DNA from: an uncultured Campylobacter sp.
Lineage (GTDB): Bacteria > Campylobacterota > Campylobacteria > Campylobacterales > Campylobacteraceae
DNA length: 6,526 nt
Reading direction: 5' to 3'
Assembly (NCBI RefSeq): GCF_937890585.1
Contig: NZ_CALACG010000110.1
Coordinates: 1 to 6,526, forward strand
Shown: positions 1 through 6,327 of the stretch, piece by piece
How the letters are laid out: every line of letters starts with the position of its first letter
How positions within the stretch are numbered: position 1 is the first letter of the stretch
The notes under the pieces: generated by a model
The model's database searches: none
What the model was told of the DNA's origin: nothing
What the model saw: only the letters and a program-made list of their open reading frames with translations
Position numbers and translations under genes: made by a program

Positions 1-32
1 CGTCGGCAGCGTCAGATGTGTATAAGAGACAG
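1..32 (+). other. Illumina Nextera read-1 adapter left on the contig end
   Basis: Bases 14-32 are AGATGTGTATAAGAGACAG, the 19-bp Tn5 mosaic end used in Nextera libraries. Bases 1-13 (CGTCGGCAGCGTC) are the rest of the Nextera read-1 overhang, lacking only its first T. This is library-preparation sequence and not part of the genome; native DNA begins at base 33. Read on the minus strand, the adapter adds six false residues (LSLIHI) and a TGA stop (12-14) to the truncated trxB. Confidence 0.98.
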
Positions 33-266
33 TTTGTGAACTAGTCCAAATGCACTGCACTGCTTCCACCAAGTACTCATGAAGTCAAAGCCGCTCTCGC
101 CAGGGGCTTTTTGACCTGGGTAGTTTTCTATCTCTGAGCTAGAGGTGATCTGACCGCCAGGCTCGCCTTTTTCAAACATTACAACATTTTTTAGTCCGCC
201 TCTAGTGGCGTAAAGTCCGGCGCTTAGTCCTGCTGGACCGCCTCCGATGATCGCTAAATCAAGCAT
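33..266 (-). CDS. trxB: Thioredoxin reductase TrxB, N-terminal 78 residues only (cut by contig end)
   Basis: TrxB is a cytoplasmic FAD enzyme that passes electrons from NADPH to thioredoxin. The visible part is the start of the FAD domain: a beta strand leading into the dinucleotide-binding GGGPAG (residues 8-13), then the flavin-binding EPGGQI (35-40) and IENYPG (46-51), all typical of bacterial TrxB. The family is about 310 residues long, so the NADPH domain and the CxxC redox pair are missing. The reading frame appears to close at base 12, but its last six residues and stop are adapter-encoded; this is a truncation by the assembly, not a short gene. The ATG at 264-266 follows a good AAGGAA ribosome site (271-276), which overlaps the stop of the upstream gene nine bases away. 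It is the third gene of the unit trxA - small membrane protein - trxB. Confidence 0.95.
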
Positions 267-275
267 AAATTTCCT

Positions 276-722
276 TTATTCTAAAATATTTATGGACGAA
301 TTTTGTTTGTAAATTTCGCCCCTTTGATGAACTATCTCAACACTGCTAGGAAGCTTTGTGATGCTTAAATTTCGCATAAGCTCCAAAACTGTATTTATAT
401 CTGAGCTTATATATTTTAGTGTTGAGTTTGACTCATATCTTTTTTGAAAGATATCGATCGCCACAACTGTTTCATTTTTGGTTGGTAAAATTTCGTCTAA
501 TTTTGATTGATTTGAACTGAAGATTAAAAGCGTGTATTTTGGCTCTTTTGGAGTGAAAATTTCGCTTTTTTCGTAAAAAACTAGCTTCGCAAAATCAACA
601 AATTTATATTGTGAAAAACGATAGTTGCTATACGCAAATGCAGCCGCTATCATAGCTGCACCAAAAAATGAACCAAATATATAGGTAAGAGGAAGCAGAC
701 TTCCTCTTCTTTTTTCGCTCAT
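276..722 (-). CDS. Small membrane-anchored protein between trxA and trxB, possibly a cysteine-less thioredoxin-like fold
   Basis: I do not recognise a named family. The 148 residues begin with a short positively charged tail (SEKRR), then one hydrophobic segment at about 10-31, then a soluble part that should face the periplasm. The soluble part resembles a thioredoxin fold: a beta strand YTLLIFSS (63-70), a helix, a strand VVAIDIF (86-92), and then LSITKLPSSVEIV (119-131), which parallels GIRSIPTLLFF of TrxA, with Pro125 where thioredoxins have their cis-proline. There is no cysteine anywhere; SSNQS (69-73) sits near where CxxC would be. One N-glycosylation sequon, E97-S-N99-S-T101, lies in the soluble part. 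The ATG overlaps the trxA stop by one base (TAATG) and has a pyrimidine-rich leader instead of a Shine-Dalgarno, so translation probably depends on reinitiation after trxA. The fold is my inference; the membrane anchor is clear. Confidence 0.85.
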   Translation of the reverse strand: MSEKRRGSLLPLTYIFGSFFGAAMIAAAFAYSNYRFSQYKFVDFAKLVFYEKSEIFTPKEPKYTLLIFSSNQSKLDEILPTKNETVVAIDIFQKRYESNSTLKYISSDINTVLELMRNLSITKLPSSVEIVHQRGEIYKQNSSINILE

Positions 723-1036
723 TAAAGAAGCGAATTTAGTTTGTCAGTTAGGGCTTGTTTTGACTGCGCACCGACCATTTGCTCAACTAGCTCGCCATTT
801 TTGAAAAATAGCAATGTTGGGATCGATCTTATGCCAAACTCAACTGCAAGATCTTGCTCTTCATCAGTATTTACCTTGCAAATTTTCGCTTTGCCCTCGA
901 AGTCTTCAGCAAGCTCTTCGATCACTGGAGCTAGCATACGGCAAGGTCCGCACCATGGAGCCCAGAAATCTACTAGAGCAACGCCTTCTTTTGTTACATC
1001 AAAATTTTCTTTTGTGAGTTCGATGTATTTTCCCAT
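722..1036 (-). CDS. trxA: Thioredoxin 1
   Basis: This is a complete 104-residue cytoplasmic thioredoxin that reduces protein disulfides and is recharged by TrxB, encoded just downstream. The redox motif WCGPC is at residues 28-32 within the family signature DFWAPWCGPC, and the cis-proline is Pro73 in SIPT. Length and motif order are those of an ordinary bacterial TrxA; one extra cysteine, Cys53, lies outside the active site. The ATG (1034-1036) is set by a strong Shine-Dalgarno, AAGGAGA, at 1041-1047. A TATAAT box lies about 30 bases upstream, so trxA starts its own transcript. The stop codon shares one base with the ATG of the next gene. Confidence 0.98.
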   Translation of the reverse strand: MGKYIELTKENFDVTKEGVALVDFWAPWCGPCRMLAPVIEELAEDFEGKAKICKVNTDEEQDLAVEFGIRSIPTLLFFKNGELVEQMVGAQSKQALTDKLNSLL

Positions 1037-1064
1037 TTGTTCTCCTTATTTTCAAGATGTGGCA

Positions 1065-1070
1065 ATTATA
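1065..1070 (-). promoter_or_regulatory. Sigma-70 -10 box of the trxA unit
   Basis: On the minus strand this reads TATAAT, a perfect -10 hexamer preceded by TTTTG. Upstream of it is a T-rich stretch rather than a clear -35 box, which is the usual Campylobacter arrangement. Transcription would begin near 1056-1060, giving a leader of about 20-25 bases that contains the trxA ribosome site. It lies in the 73-bp gap after yraN (1037-1109), the only gap with an obvious promoter. The same gap holds AT-only palindromes (for example 1077-1090) but no GC-containing terminator hairpin, so readthrough from yraN is possible. Confidence 0.75.
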
Positions 1071-1109
1071 CAAAAGAAAATTTAAATTTTAGATAAATAA
1101 TAAATTTTA

Positions 1110-1451
1110 TTATAAACTAATATTTTCTATCAAGTCAAAATTTTCATTTTTTACAACAAGCAGATCGAGCTGAAAGTCTCTGTTTGGCTCATTTTTCATC
1201 ATATAAAAATTTATCGTTTTTAAAATTTTCATATATTTTGCCTTGTTTAGTCTATACTCCGCTTCGTATCCTCCGCTAGTTGCTTTTACCTCTATGAAGT
1301 GTAAAATTTTATCACTTCCAAGCGCAATGATGTCGATCTCACCAAATTTAGAGTGAAAATTTCTCTCTAAAATGACAAAACCAAGCTTACGCAAAAATTC
1401 GCAAGCCCTGTCTTCAGAGCTCTTGCCAAAGAGATACTCTTTTAGCCCCAA
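1110..1451 (-). CDS. YraN/UPF0102 family protein (nuclease-like fold)
   Basis: This 113-residue protein belongs to the UPF0102 (YraN) family, whose fold resembles Holliday-junction-type endonucleases; its role is not settled. The family hallmark is present: GEIDIIA at 37-43 and FIEVK at 52-56, giving Asp40, Glu54 and Lys56 as the PD-(D/E)XK-like residues, after an N-terminal helix with GKSSEDRACEFL (9-20). Length is normal for the family. The start is TTG (1449-1451), which I accept because GAGGAG (1456-1461) lies four bases upstream, the protein begins where relatives begin, and no other start fits. One base separates it from the hom stop, so it is probably translated from the hom message as the last gene of the long unit. 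Confidence 0.9.
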   Translation of the reverse strand: MGLKEYLFGKSSEDRACEFLRKLGFVILERNFHSKFGEIDIIALGSDKILHFIEVKATSGGYEAEYRLNKAKYMKILKTINFYMMKNEPNRDFQLDLLVVKNENFDLIENISL

Positions 1452-1452
1452 A

Positions 1453-2715
1453 CTACTCCTCGATCCTCATCATAAATGGCTCTTCTTTTATATACTCTTG
1501 CTCTTTTAAAAGCTCCATCGTTCGCTTTGCATCAGCCTCCAAGCTCGTGTGCGTCGTAAAAAATAACACGGCATACTCGCTCTCATCTTTTGGCTTTTGC
1601 AGCAAGCTATCGATCGAGAGGTTGTTTTCGCTCATTAAATTTGTTATCTTTGCTAGCACGCCCATTTTGTCTTCGACTTTTAGCCTAAAGTAGTATTTCG
1701 TCTTTATCCTGTCGCGATCAAGCAGCTCTAAGGTGTTTAGCTCAAATGGCGCTTTGTATCCAAGCATAGGCGACTTGCTATCTCTTGCGATGTCGATGAG
1801 ATCGCTAATTACTGCACTTGCTGTTGCGTCGCCGCCAGCTCCTGGGCCATAGTACATCGTCTCACCAACGACCTCTCCAACAACGCTGATCGCATTTGTC
1901 ACGCCACTTGCCTTTGCTATCATTTTGTTTTGTGGCACAAGCGCTGGATGCACGCGTAGCTCGACTTTACCTTCGCTTTTTTTGGCGATAGCTAGAAGCT
2001 TGATCGAGTATTCAAAGTCTTTTGCGAAAAATATATCTTCTGGCGTGATGCCTTGAATCCCTTCTATCAAGATATCTTCTGGATCGCCGTGCACGCCATA
2101 AGCGATACTTGCTAGGATGAGAAGCTTGTGAGCTGTATCAAAGCCACCCACGTCAAAAGTAGGATCAGCCTCGGCATATCCAAGCTCCTGCGCCTTTTTA
2201 AGTGCGTCTTTAAAATTTGAGCCCTCATTCATCATCGAGGTTAGGATGTAGTTGCTTGTGCCATTTAGTATGCCATTTATGCTTAAGATGTGGTTGGCGC
2301 TAAGCCCTTCTCTTAAGGCTCTAATGATCGGTATGCCACCAGCCACGCTTGCTTCAAAGCCAAATGGCGTGTTTTTGGCTAAATTTTGTAAGGCGTATCT
2401 ATGATAGGCAAGAAGCGCTTTGTTTGCAGTGACGACCGCTTTTTTGCGTTTTAAAATTTCACTCACCACTCTAAAAGGCTCTTCAACACCGCCCATAAGC
2501 TCGACAAAAACGTCGATATCATCGCGGTTTATGACGCTATTTATATCATCAGTCAAAGGGATGCCAGCGTCTCTTTTTTTGTTTAAATTTCTAACCACAC
2601 CGACGACTGGCACTATCTCCTCGCCACATCTTGCTGCGATTAGCTTTTTGTTTTTTAGTAAAATTTTTGCGACCGACTCGCCAACGGTTCCAACGCCCAA
2701 TATCGCTACATTCAT
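1453..2715 (-). CDS. hom: Homoserine dehydrogenase with C-terminal ACT domain
   Basis: Hom reduces aspartate semialdehyde to homoserine with NAD(P)H, the branch point to threonine and methionine. The 420 residues show, in order: a Rossmann motif GVGTVGESV (7-15); TANK with Lys99; the dimer/substrate core motif [12 protein letters not shown] (148-159); [16 protein letters not shown] (182-197); and an ACT domain from about 342 ([16 protein letters not shown]). By alignment with the yeast enzyme, Glu182, Asp188, Asp193 and Lys197 correspond to E208, D214, D219 and K223, and Lys99 to K117, so the active site looks complete. The ACT domain suggests threonine feedback, as in other long bacterial Hom proteins. 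The ATG overlaps the restored stop of the aminotransferase gene by four bases (ATGA), with only a weak purine stretch upstream, so coupling is likely. yraN follows after one base. Confidence 0.98.
   Translation of the reverse strand: MNVAILGVGTVGESVAKILLKNKKLIAARCGEEIVPVVGVVRNLNKKRDAGIPLTDDINSVINRDDIDVFVELMGGVEEPFRVVSEILKRKKAVVTANKALLAYHRYALQNLAKNTPFGFEASVAGGIPIIRALREGLSANHILSINGILNGTSNYILTSMMNEGSNFKDALKKAQELGYAEADPTFDVGGFDTAHKLLILASIAYGVHGDPEDILIEGIQGITPEDIFFAKDFEYSIKLLAIAKKSEGKVELRVHPALVPQNKMIAKASGVTNAISVVGEVVGETMYYGPGAGGDATASAVISDLIDIARDSKSPMLGYKAPFELNTLELLDRDRIKTKYYFRLKVEDKMGVLAKITNLMSENNLSIDSLLQKPKDESEYAVLFFTTHTSLEADAKRTMELLKEQEYIKEEPFMMRIEE
1456..1461 (-). promoter_or_regulatory. Ribosome binding site fixing the TTG start of yraN
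   Basis: The minus strand reads GAGGAG, four bases before the TTG at 1449-1451. It lies in the last two glutamate codons of hom, just before the TAG stop. The spacing is slightly short but the match is strong, and it supports the non-ATG start. Confidence 0.7.
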
Positions 2716-3919
2716 TCAAATTCTTTCAAATATTTTTTTATATTTCTTGCTGCTTGCCTTATCCTATTTTCGTTTTCGATAAGAGCTAAGCGCACATAGT
2801 CGTTTCCGCCCTCGCCAAACCAATGCCCGGGCTAACGGCGACTGATGCCTTTGTAAGAAGCTGCTTTGAAAACTCAAGACTGCCTAAGTGGCTAACCTTT
2901 GGTGGAAGTTTCGCCCAGATAAACATGCTAGCATTTGGCTTTTTAAGCTCCCAACCAGCCTGAGTGAAGGCCTCTATCATCACATCTCTTCTTTTTTCAT
3001 AAATTTGGCGTATCTCTTCAACGCAGCTTTGATCGCCGTCAAGTGCAACCGTAGCTGAGACCTGGACAGGCGTAAACATGCCGTAATCAACCCATGATTT
3101 TATCTTTTTAAGTGCGGCACAAAGTCTCTTGTTTCCGCACATAAAGCCAACTCTCCAGCCTGCCATGTTGTAGCTTTTTGAAAGGGTGTAGCACTCGACT
3201 GCGACGTCTTTTGCGCCTTCTACTTCAAAGATGCTTGGCGTTTTGTAGCCATCAAATGTAAGATCTGCGTAGGCGATATCTGAGATGATGTAAAATCTCT
3301 CTTGCTTTGCAACGCTTACAAGGCGCTCGTAAAAGCTCTTTTGCACGGTCACGGTCGTTGGATTGTGAGGGAAATTTACAACCACATATTTTGGTTTTGG
3401 TGAGCTTGCATGTATCGTCTGGATCAAATTTTCAAAAAATTTATTCTCATCTAGCTCAAATTTATCGTTGTAATGAAGCGGCATCTTTGCGACACTTCCG
3501 CCAGCAAACAAAAAGGCCTGCGTGTGTATCGGATAGGCAGGATCAGGCACGATAGCCACGTCGCCTGGGTTTATTATGGCTTGAGCAAGATGCACAAAGC
3601 CCTCTTTGCTACCCATGGTGGCGACCGCTTCGGTCTCTGGGTCTAAATTTACGCCGTATTTGCGCTTATACCAGTTGCAAATGGCAAGGCGGAGCTTGTA
3701 AATTCCAGCGCTGGCTGAGTAGCCGTGGGTCTTGTCTTTTTGCGCGCTTTCGCATAGTTTATCGACGATGTGTTGCGGTGTTCTGCCCTCTGGGTTGCCC
3801 ATAGAGAAGTCTATGATGTCCTCGCCAGCTCTGCGTGCTGCCATTTTTATAGCATTTACTTCGGCAAAAACGTAGTTTGGCAAACGCTCAATTGTATTAA
3901 ATCTTATCTCATCAAACAC
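2712..3919 (-). pseudogene. AlaC-type PLP aminotransferase, frameshifted 3' end (possible sequence error)
   Basis: This is a fold-type I aminotransferase close to E. coli AlaC (glutamate-pyruvate transaminase); Campylobacter copies are often labelled LL-diaminopimelate aminotransferase, so the substrate is uncertain. Visible parts: FSMGNPEG (38-45), GSKEG (103-107), PDPAYPIH (125-132), FPHNPT with Asn186, Asp214, and LSKSYNMAGWR with PLP lysine Lys248 and Arg256. After SPGIG (363-367) the frame runs into [10 protein letters not shown] and stops at 2786. Adding one base in the T run at 2817-2819 restores [22 protein letters not shown] and a frame ending at 2712-2714, for about 402 residues, the family length. 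The broken form loses the arginine in YVR (restored residue 377) that should bind the substrate carboxylate, so it would probably be inactive. The start is GTG (3917-3919) with AGGAG six bases away. The restored stop overlaps the hom ATG. It is either a recent mutation or an assembly error. Confidence 0.9.
2815..2821 (-). other. Frameshift site in the aminotransferase gene
   Basis: The minus strand reads GGTTTGG; the family sequence (G-F-G) needs GGTTTTGG. One T is missing from the run (AAA at 2817-2819 on the plus strand). Upstream, frame 1 matches the family for 367 residues; downstream, the shifted frame matches for about 35 residues down to the stop overlapping hom. A three- or four-base run is too short to be a phase-variation tract. 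Confidence 0.9.
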
Positions 3920-3925
3920 TGTTTG

Positions 3926-3931
3926 CTCCTA
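3926..3931 (-). promoter_or_regulatory. Ribosome binding site fixing the GTG start of the aminotransferase
   Basis: The minus strand reads TAGGAG, six bases before the GTG at 3917-3919. Its TAG is also the stop codon of the upstream periplasmic protein gene, so termination and initiation are packed into 15 bases. This supports the GTG start, which also gives the N-terminus expected for the AlaC family. Confidence 0.75.
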
Positions 3932-4711
3932 TTTTATAAGCTTGATAATTATCTCGTTTTTAATGTTAGTTATGTCGTTATTGTCGCTAATTAACGCATA
4001 TTTTGCGTCGTTAGCTAAATTTATGGTGTAGTTAGTTTTTATCTCGTTTTCTCTTTTTAGATCGATTTGGTTTAAGTTTTTATCATAAATTCTAACAAGC
4101 GGCACCCATTTGTTTGGCTCGTTTGAGATGATATTTAGGCTACTTGCACCTGCTACATCTACGATATAGACACCGCCGCTCTTTACAAGCGGGGTCTCTT
4201 CGTTAAAATTTACTTTTGAGGCATTTAGGCTCATATTTTTAGCATCCAAATAAAGCGCTAAATTTCCATCAACTCTATCAAATCCCATGATCTTAAAGCC
4301 GCTTTTACTAAGCGTGAAATTTAGCAAATTTGGATCTATGCCACCACTTTTTAGAGCTAAAATCCCATAAGAAATTTCATTGCCATTTTTTAGAGAATTT
4401 ACTCTTGCCACGCTTATGTTTGCATCTTCAAGAGCTAAATTTATCGATTTGACAAATAGTGCTGAGGGGGCTTTTTGCGTGCTTATAAATTTTAAATTTA
4501 AGCTATTTGAGCTAAAAGAGAGAGCATCGTAGTTTGAGCTTTGCTTTAGCCTTGAGACTAGCTCGCCAACGTTTAGCGAGCCGTTAGTGTCTAAATTTTC
4601 TAAAGAAATTTGCAGATATTTCCCACTGCTTAGTGCGTTTGCGCTGCTATTTAGATCAAAAGCGTATGAAAAGATGCTAAAAAGAAGAAATATGACTAGT
4701 TTTTTTACCAA
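3929..4711 (-). CDS. Secreted periplasmic protein of unknown function (Cj0151c-like position)
   Basis: I do not recognise a domain. The 260 residues start with a signal peptide: VKK, a hydrophobic core LVIFLLFSIF (5-14) and a likely cleavage after SYA at 17, leaving a mature N-terminus FDLNSS. There is no lipobox cysteine and no later membrane segment, so the mature protein is probably free in the periplasm. The body is Asn/Ser/Leu-rich with alternating strands, consistent with a mostly beta protein. Three D-X-N-X-S sequons for the Campylobacter Pgl oligosaccharyltransferase are present, at Asn21, Asn43 and Asn98. The start is TTG (4709-4711), lying inside the last sense codons of the RodZ-like gene (7-base overlap), with AAGGG six bases upstream. 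Its place between the RodZ-like gene and the aminotransferase matches, from memory, C. jejuni Cj0151c. The tight coupling suggests a link with the RodZ-like protein, but that is inference. Confidence 0.88.
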   Translation of the reverse strand: MVKKLVIFLLFSIFSYAFDLNSSANALSSGKYLQISLENLDTNGSLNVGELVSRLKQSSNYDALSFSSNSLNLKFISTQKAPSALFVKSINLALEDANISVARVNSLKNGNEISYGILALKSGGIDPNLLNFTLSKSGFKIMGFDRVDGNLALYLDAKNMSLNASKVNFNEETPLVKSGGVYIVDVAGASSLNIISNEPNKWVPLVRIYDKNLNQIDLKRENEIKTNYTINLANDAKYALISDNNDITNIKNEIIIKLIK

Positions 4712-5640
4712 GATTTGCCCTTATTCATCTCGACAAACTCGTCATAAGTTAAAAATTTCATATCGCCATTTTCTACTAAAAATCTAGCTGGACGGCTTGG
4801 ATTATATTTTGTCACTTTATCGCCGATCTTAAGCTCGATGTTGCCATTCCCGCAAACTACTAGCTGTCTTTGGTCTAAATTTATATTGACACTTTTGCTT
4901 GTATCGCTTGATGTTTTTTGGCCATTTTCAAGGTTGATGATGCCTATCCAAACGCGTTGTTTTGGTGTGATAACCGCCTCATTTAGTGGCTTTGTCACAT
5001 TTTGCTCTACTTTTGGAGCTAGCTGGGCTGCCATGCTAGGCTTTAGGGCATTTTGATCAACGCTAGCAGGACTTACAGTCGCGTTTTGCTCAGCTGGAGC
5101 CGAAATTTTCACGCTTGAAGCGTTTGCATCGATCTTTGGAGTGTTTTGAGAAATAGTTACATTTGTGTCGATTATATTTTTCTTCACTTCATTTACGATG
5201 CTTGACTGCGAGTAGCTCACGCTCGTGTTGTCTTCATTTAAGGTCGCGATGAAATTTTGGACGTATTTGTAGGCGTCAAAATAGTAAGCGCCGCCGCCGA
5301 TGATAGCTAGGATGATGATCCAAAAGAAAAAGCCAGATCCGCCGCCTTGCCTTTGGTTTGTTATATCATCAGGCGTGTATGAGGCGATCTTTGGGCTAAC
5401 TACGGTTTTGTTGCTCTCATCAGGGGTGTTTTCTTGCATAAATGCGTCGTATTCGGCGAGAAGTTCGCTAAGATCGACGCCATACTCACGCTGTAAAATT
5501 TTGGCATAACCTCTGATGTTTAAGCGTGATAATTTTTCAAAATTTTTGTCAAAAATGTATTGTAAAAATGTGGGTTCAATGTGCGTCTTACGCGAAATTT
5601 CCTTTATGCCTATCTCTTTTAAATTTTCTAGTTCATTCAT
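4705..5640 (-). CDS. RodZ-like protein: HTH domain, one membrane helix, glycosylation-site-rich periplasmic region
   Basis: The 311 residues have the layout of RodZ, the bitopic protein that links MreB to cell-wall synthesis. An N-terminal helix-turn-helix (about 8-62, with IKEISRKTHIEPTFLQYI and YAKILQREYGVDLSELL) lies in the cytoplasm. A linker ends in Gly-rich GGGSG, a membrane helix spans about 104-121, then comes an Asn/Thr/Ser-rich periplasmic stretch (130-225). The C-terminal beta domain has VWIGIINLENG (230-240) and LVVCGNGNIELKIGDK (260-275), which loosely resembles the RodZ DUF4115 domain. Five D/E-X-N-X-S/T sequons lie past the membrane helix (Asn138, 160, 173, 186, 214); a sixth at Asn77 is cytoplasmic and should not be modified. 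The ATG (5638-5640) overlaps the rlmB end by eight bases, with AGGA six bases upstream. A role in cell shape is inferred from the architecture; I recall the C. jejuni counterpart Cj0152c as a reported glycoprotein, but could not check this. Confidence 0.88.
   Translation of the reverse strand: MNELENLKEIGIKEISRKTHIEPTFLQYIFDKNFEKLSRLNIRGYAKILQREYGVDLSELLAEYDAFMQENTPDESNKTVVSPKIASYTPDDITNQRQGGGSGFFFWIIILAIIGGGAYYFDAYKYVQNFIATLNEDNTSVSYSQSSIVNEVKKNIIDTNVTISQNTPKIDANASSVKISAPAEQNATVSPASVDQNALKPSMAAQLAPKVEQNVTKPLNEAVITPKQRVWIGIINLENGQKTSSDTSKSVNINLDQRQLVVCGNGNIELKIGDKVTKYNPSRPARFLVENGDMKFLTYDEFVEMNKGKSW
4718..4722 (-). promoter_or_regulatory. Ribosome binding site fixing the TTG start of the periplasmic protein
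   Basis: The minus strand reads AAGGG, six bases before the TTG at 4709-4711, and lies inside the end of the RodZ-like gene. With no in-frame ATG or GTG before the signal-peptide core, it identifies TTG as the start. Confidence 0.65.
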
Positions 5641-6313
5641 CTATCATCCTATCACAAATTATCGCAAAAGCTGCACTTACATTTAGGGAGTCCCAGCCGT
5701 CTTTTAGCTTGATACCGACGCACTCATCGCACTTTGCTAGAGCTTTTTGCGGTATGCCTTCGCCCTCTGAGCCCATCACCAAAGCCCTCTTGCCAGCAAA
5801 TTTCATCTCTTTTATATTTTTGCCCTCACTTGCCGTAGCGTAGAGTCTAAAACCACACTGTTTTAGCTCATTTAGCAGGCTAAGTCCGTCTTCAAAAATG
5901 GCTATTGGTATCTCGTAAGCAGCACCGCTACTTGACCTTAAAACGCCTTGCATATTTACACTTTTTGCAACAATGACTAACCCTTCGCAGCCTAGAGCAT
6001 AGGCACTTCTAGCGATAGCACCGATGTTTCCAACGTCGCTTATGCCATAAAGCACGGCGATGAAATTTAGCTTTTTTAGCTCGTTAAAGTCTGAAAACTC
6101 AAACTCACTAACGCTTGCTAAGAAGCCTTGATGGTTGCCGCCATGCGCCATAGACTGAGCTTTTTGATTATCCACGCGGATGATCTTCTTGCCTGTGCCG
6201 CAAATTTTAGAGAAGAGTTTTTTATCACACTCTTTTGAGAGATAGATCTCTTCTAGGATCTGCGGGCGCTTGTTCAAAATATGTAAAAATAGCTGTTTTC
6301 CGTATATTATCAT
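5633..6313 (-). CDS. rlmB: 23S rRNA 2'-O-ribose methyltransferase, SpoU/RlmB family
   Basis: This SPOUT-class enzyme uses S-adenosylmethionine to methylate a ribose in 23S rRNA; in E. coli RlmB acts on G2251. The 226 residues show an N-terminal substrate-binding domain ending in HGGNHQGFLA (57-66), then the three SpoU motifs: DVGNIGAIARSA (93-104, with Asn96 and Arg102), LVMGSEGEGI (178-187) and SLNVSAAFAI (209-218), which form the knotted cofactor site. All key motif residues are present. The protein is slightly shorter than E. coli RlmB but usual for Campylobacter. The start ATG (6311-6313) gives MIIYGKQ, as expected for the family, although no Shine-Dalgarno precedes it. It lies downstream of rsmI, another rRNA methylase, and its last eight bases overlap the RodZ-like gene. 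The exact target nucleotide is inferred from the family. Confidence 0.93.
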   Translation of the reverse strand: MIIYGKQLFLHILNKRPQILEEIYLSKECDKKLFSKICGTGKKIIRVDNQKAQSMAHGGNHQGFLASVSEFEFSDFNELKKLNFIAVLYGISDVGNIGAIARSAYALGCEGLVIVAKSVNMQGVLRSSSGAAYEIPIAIFEDGLSLLNELKQCGFRLYATASEGKNIKEMKFAGKRALVMGSEGEGIPQKALAKCDECVGIKLKDGWDSLNVSAAFAIICDRMIDE

Positions 6314-6321
6314 GGTTGCTT

Positions 6322-6327
6322 ATGGTA
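6322..6327 (-). promoter_or_regulatory. Weak candidate -10 box just upstream of rlmB
   Basis: The 100-bp gap between rsmI and rlmB (6314-6413) is AT-rich and has no clear hairpin terminator. On the minus strand it contains GCTACCAT, close to the Campylobacter -10 pattern gnTAnaAT, with T/A-rich sequence upstream. If used, transcription would start one or two bases from the rlmB ATG. It is a poor match and may be chance; rlmB may simply be read through from rsmI. Confidence 0.25.

Noticed and set aside
1..32. Tn5/IS50-like mosaic end as a natural transposon end
   Set aside because: The mosaic end is preceded by the synthetic Nextera read-1 overhang and lies exactly at the sequence edge, so it is library adapter, not a natural element.
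741..1085. Plus-strand open frame of 114 codons opposite trxA
   Set aside because: It is antisense to a certain gene, has no family resemblance and no ribosome site, and its composition follows the complement of trxA.
1077..1112. AT palindromes after yraN as a transcription terminator
   Set aside because: The inverted repeats (for example AAAATTTAAATTTT and TAATAAA-T-TTTATTA) contain no G or C and leave almost no loop, so a stable terminator hairpin is not supported.
2716..2785. A 70-bp gap between the aminotransferase and hom that might hold a promoter
   Set aside because: In the shifted frame it encodes the normal family C-terminus without a break, so it is coding sequence exposed by the frameshift.
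2815..2821. Programmed frameshift or phase-variable tract in the aminotransferase
   Set aside because: The run is only three bases, the site is not a slippery heptamer, and the short product would lack the substrate-binding arginine; mutation or sequence error is simpler.
5402..5416. Sixth sequon (Asn77) in the RodZ-like protein as a glycosylation site
   Set aside because: It lies before the membrane helix, on the cytoplasmic side, where the periplasmic oligosaccharyltransferase cannot reach.
5526..5843. Plus-strand open frame of 105 codons opposite rlmB and the RodZ-like gene
   Set aside because: It spans the antisense of two well-supported overlapping genes and shows no recognisable domain; it is a shadow frame.
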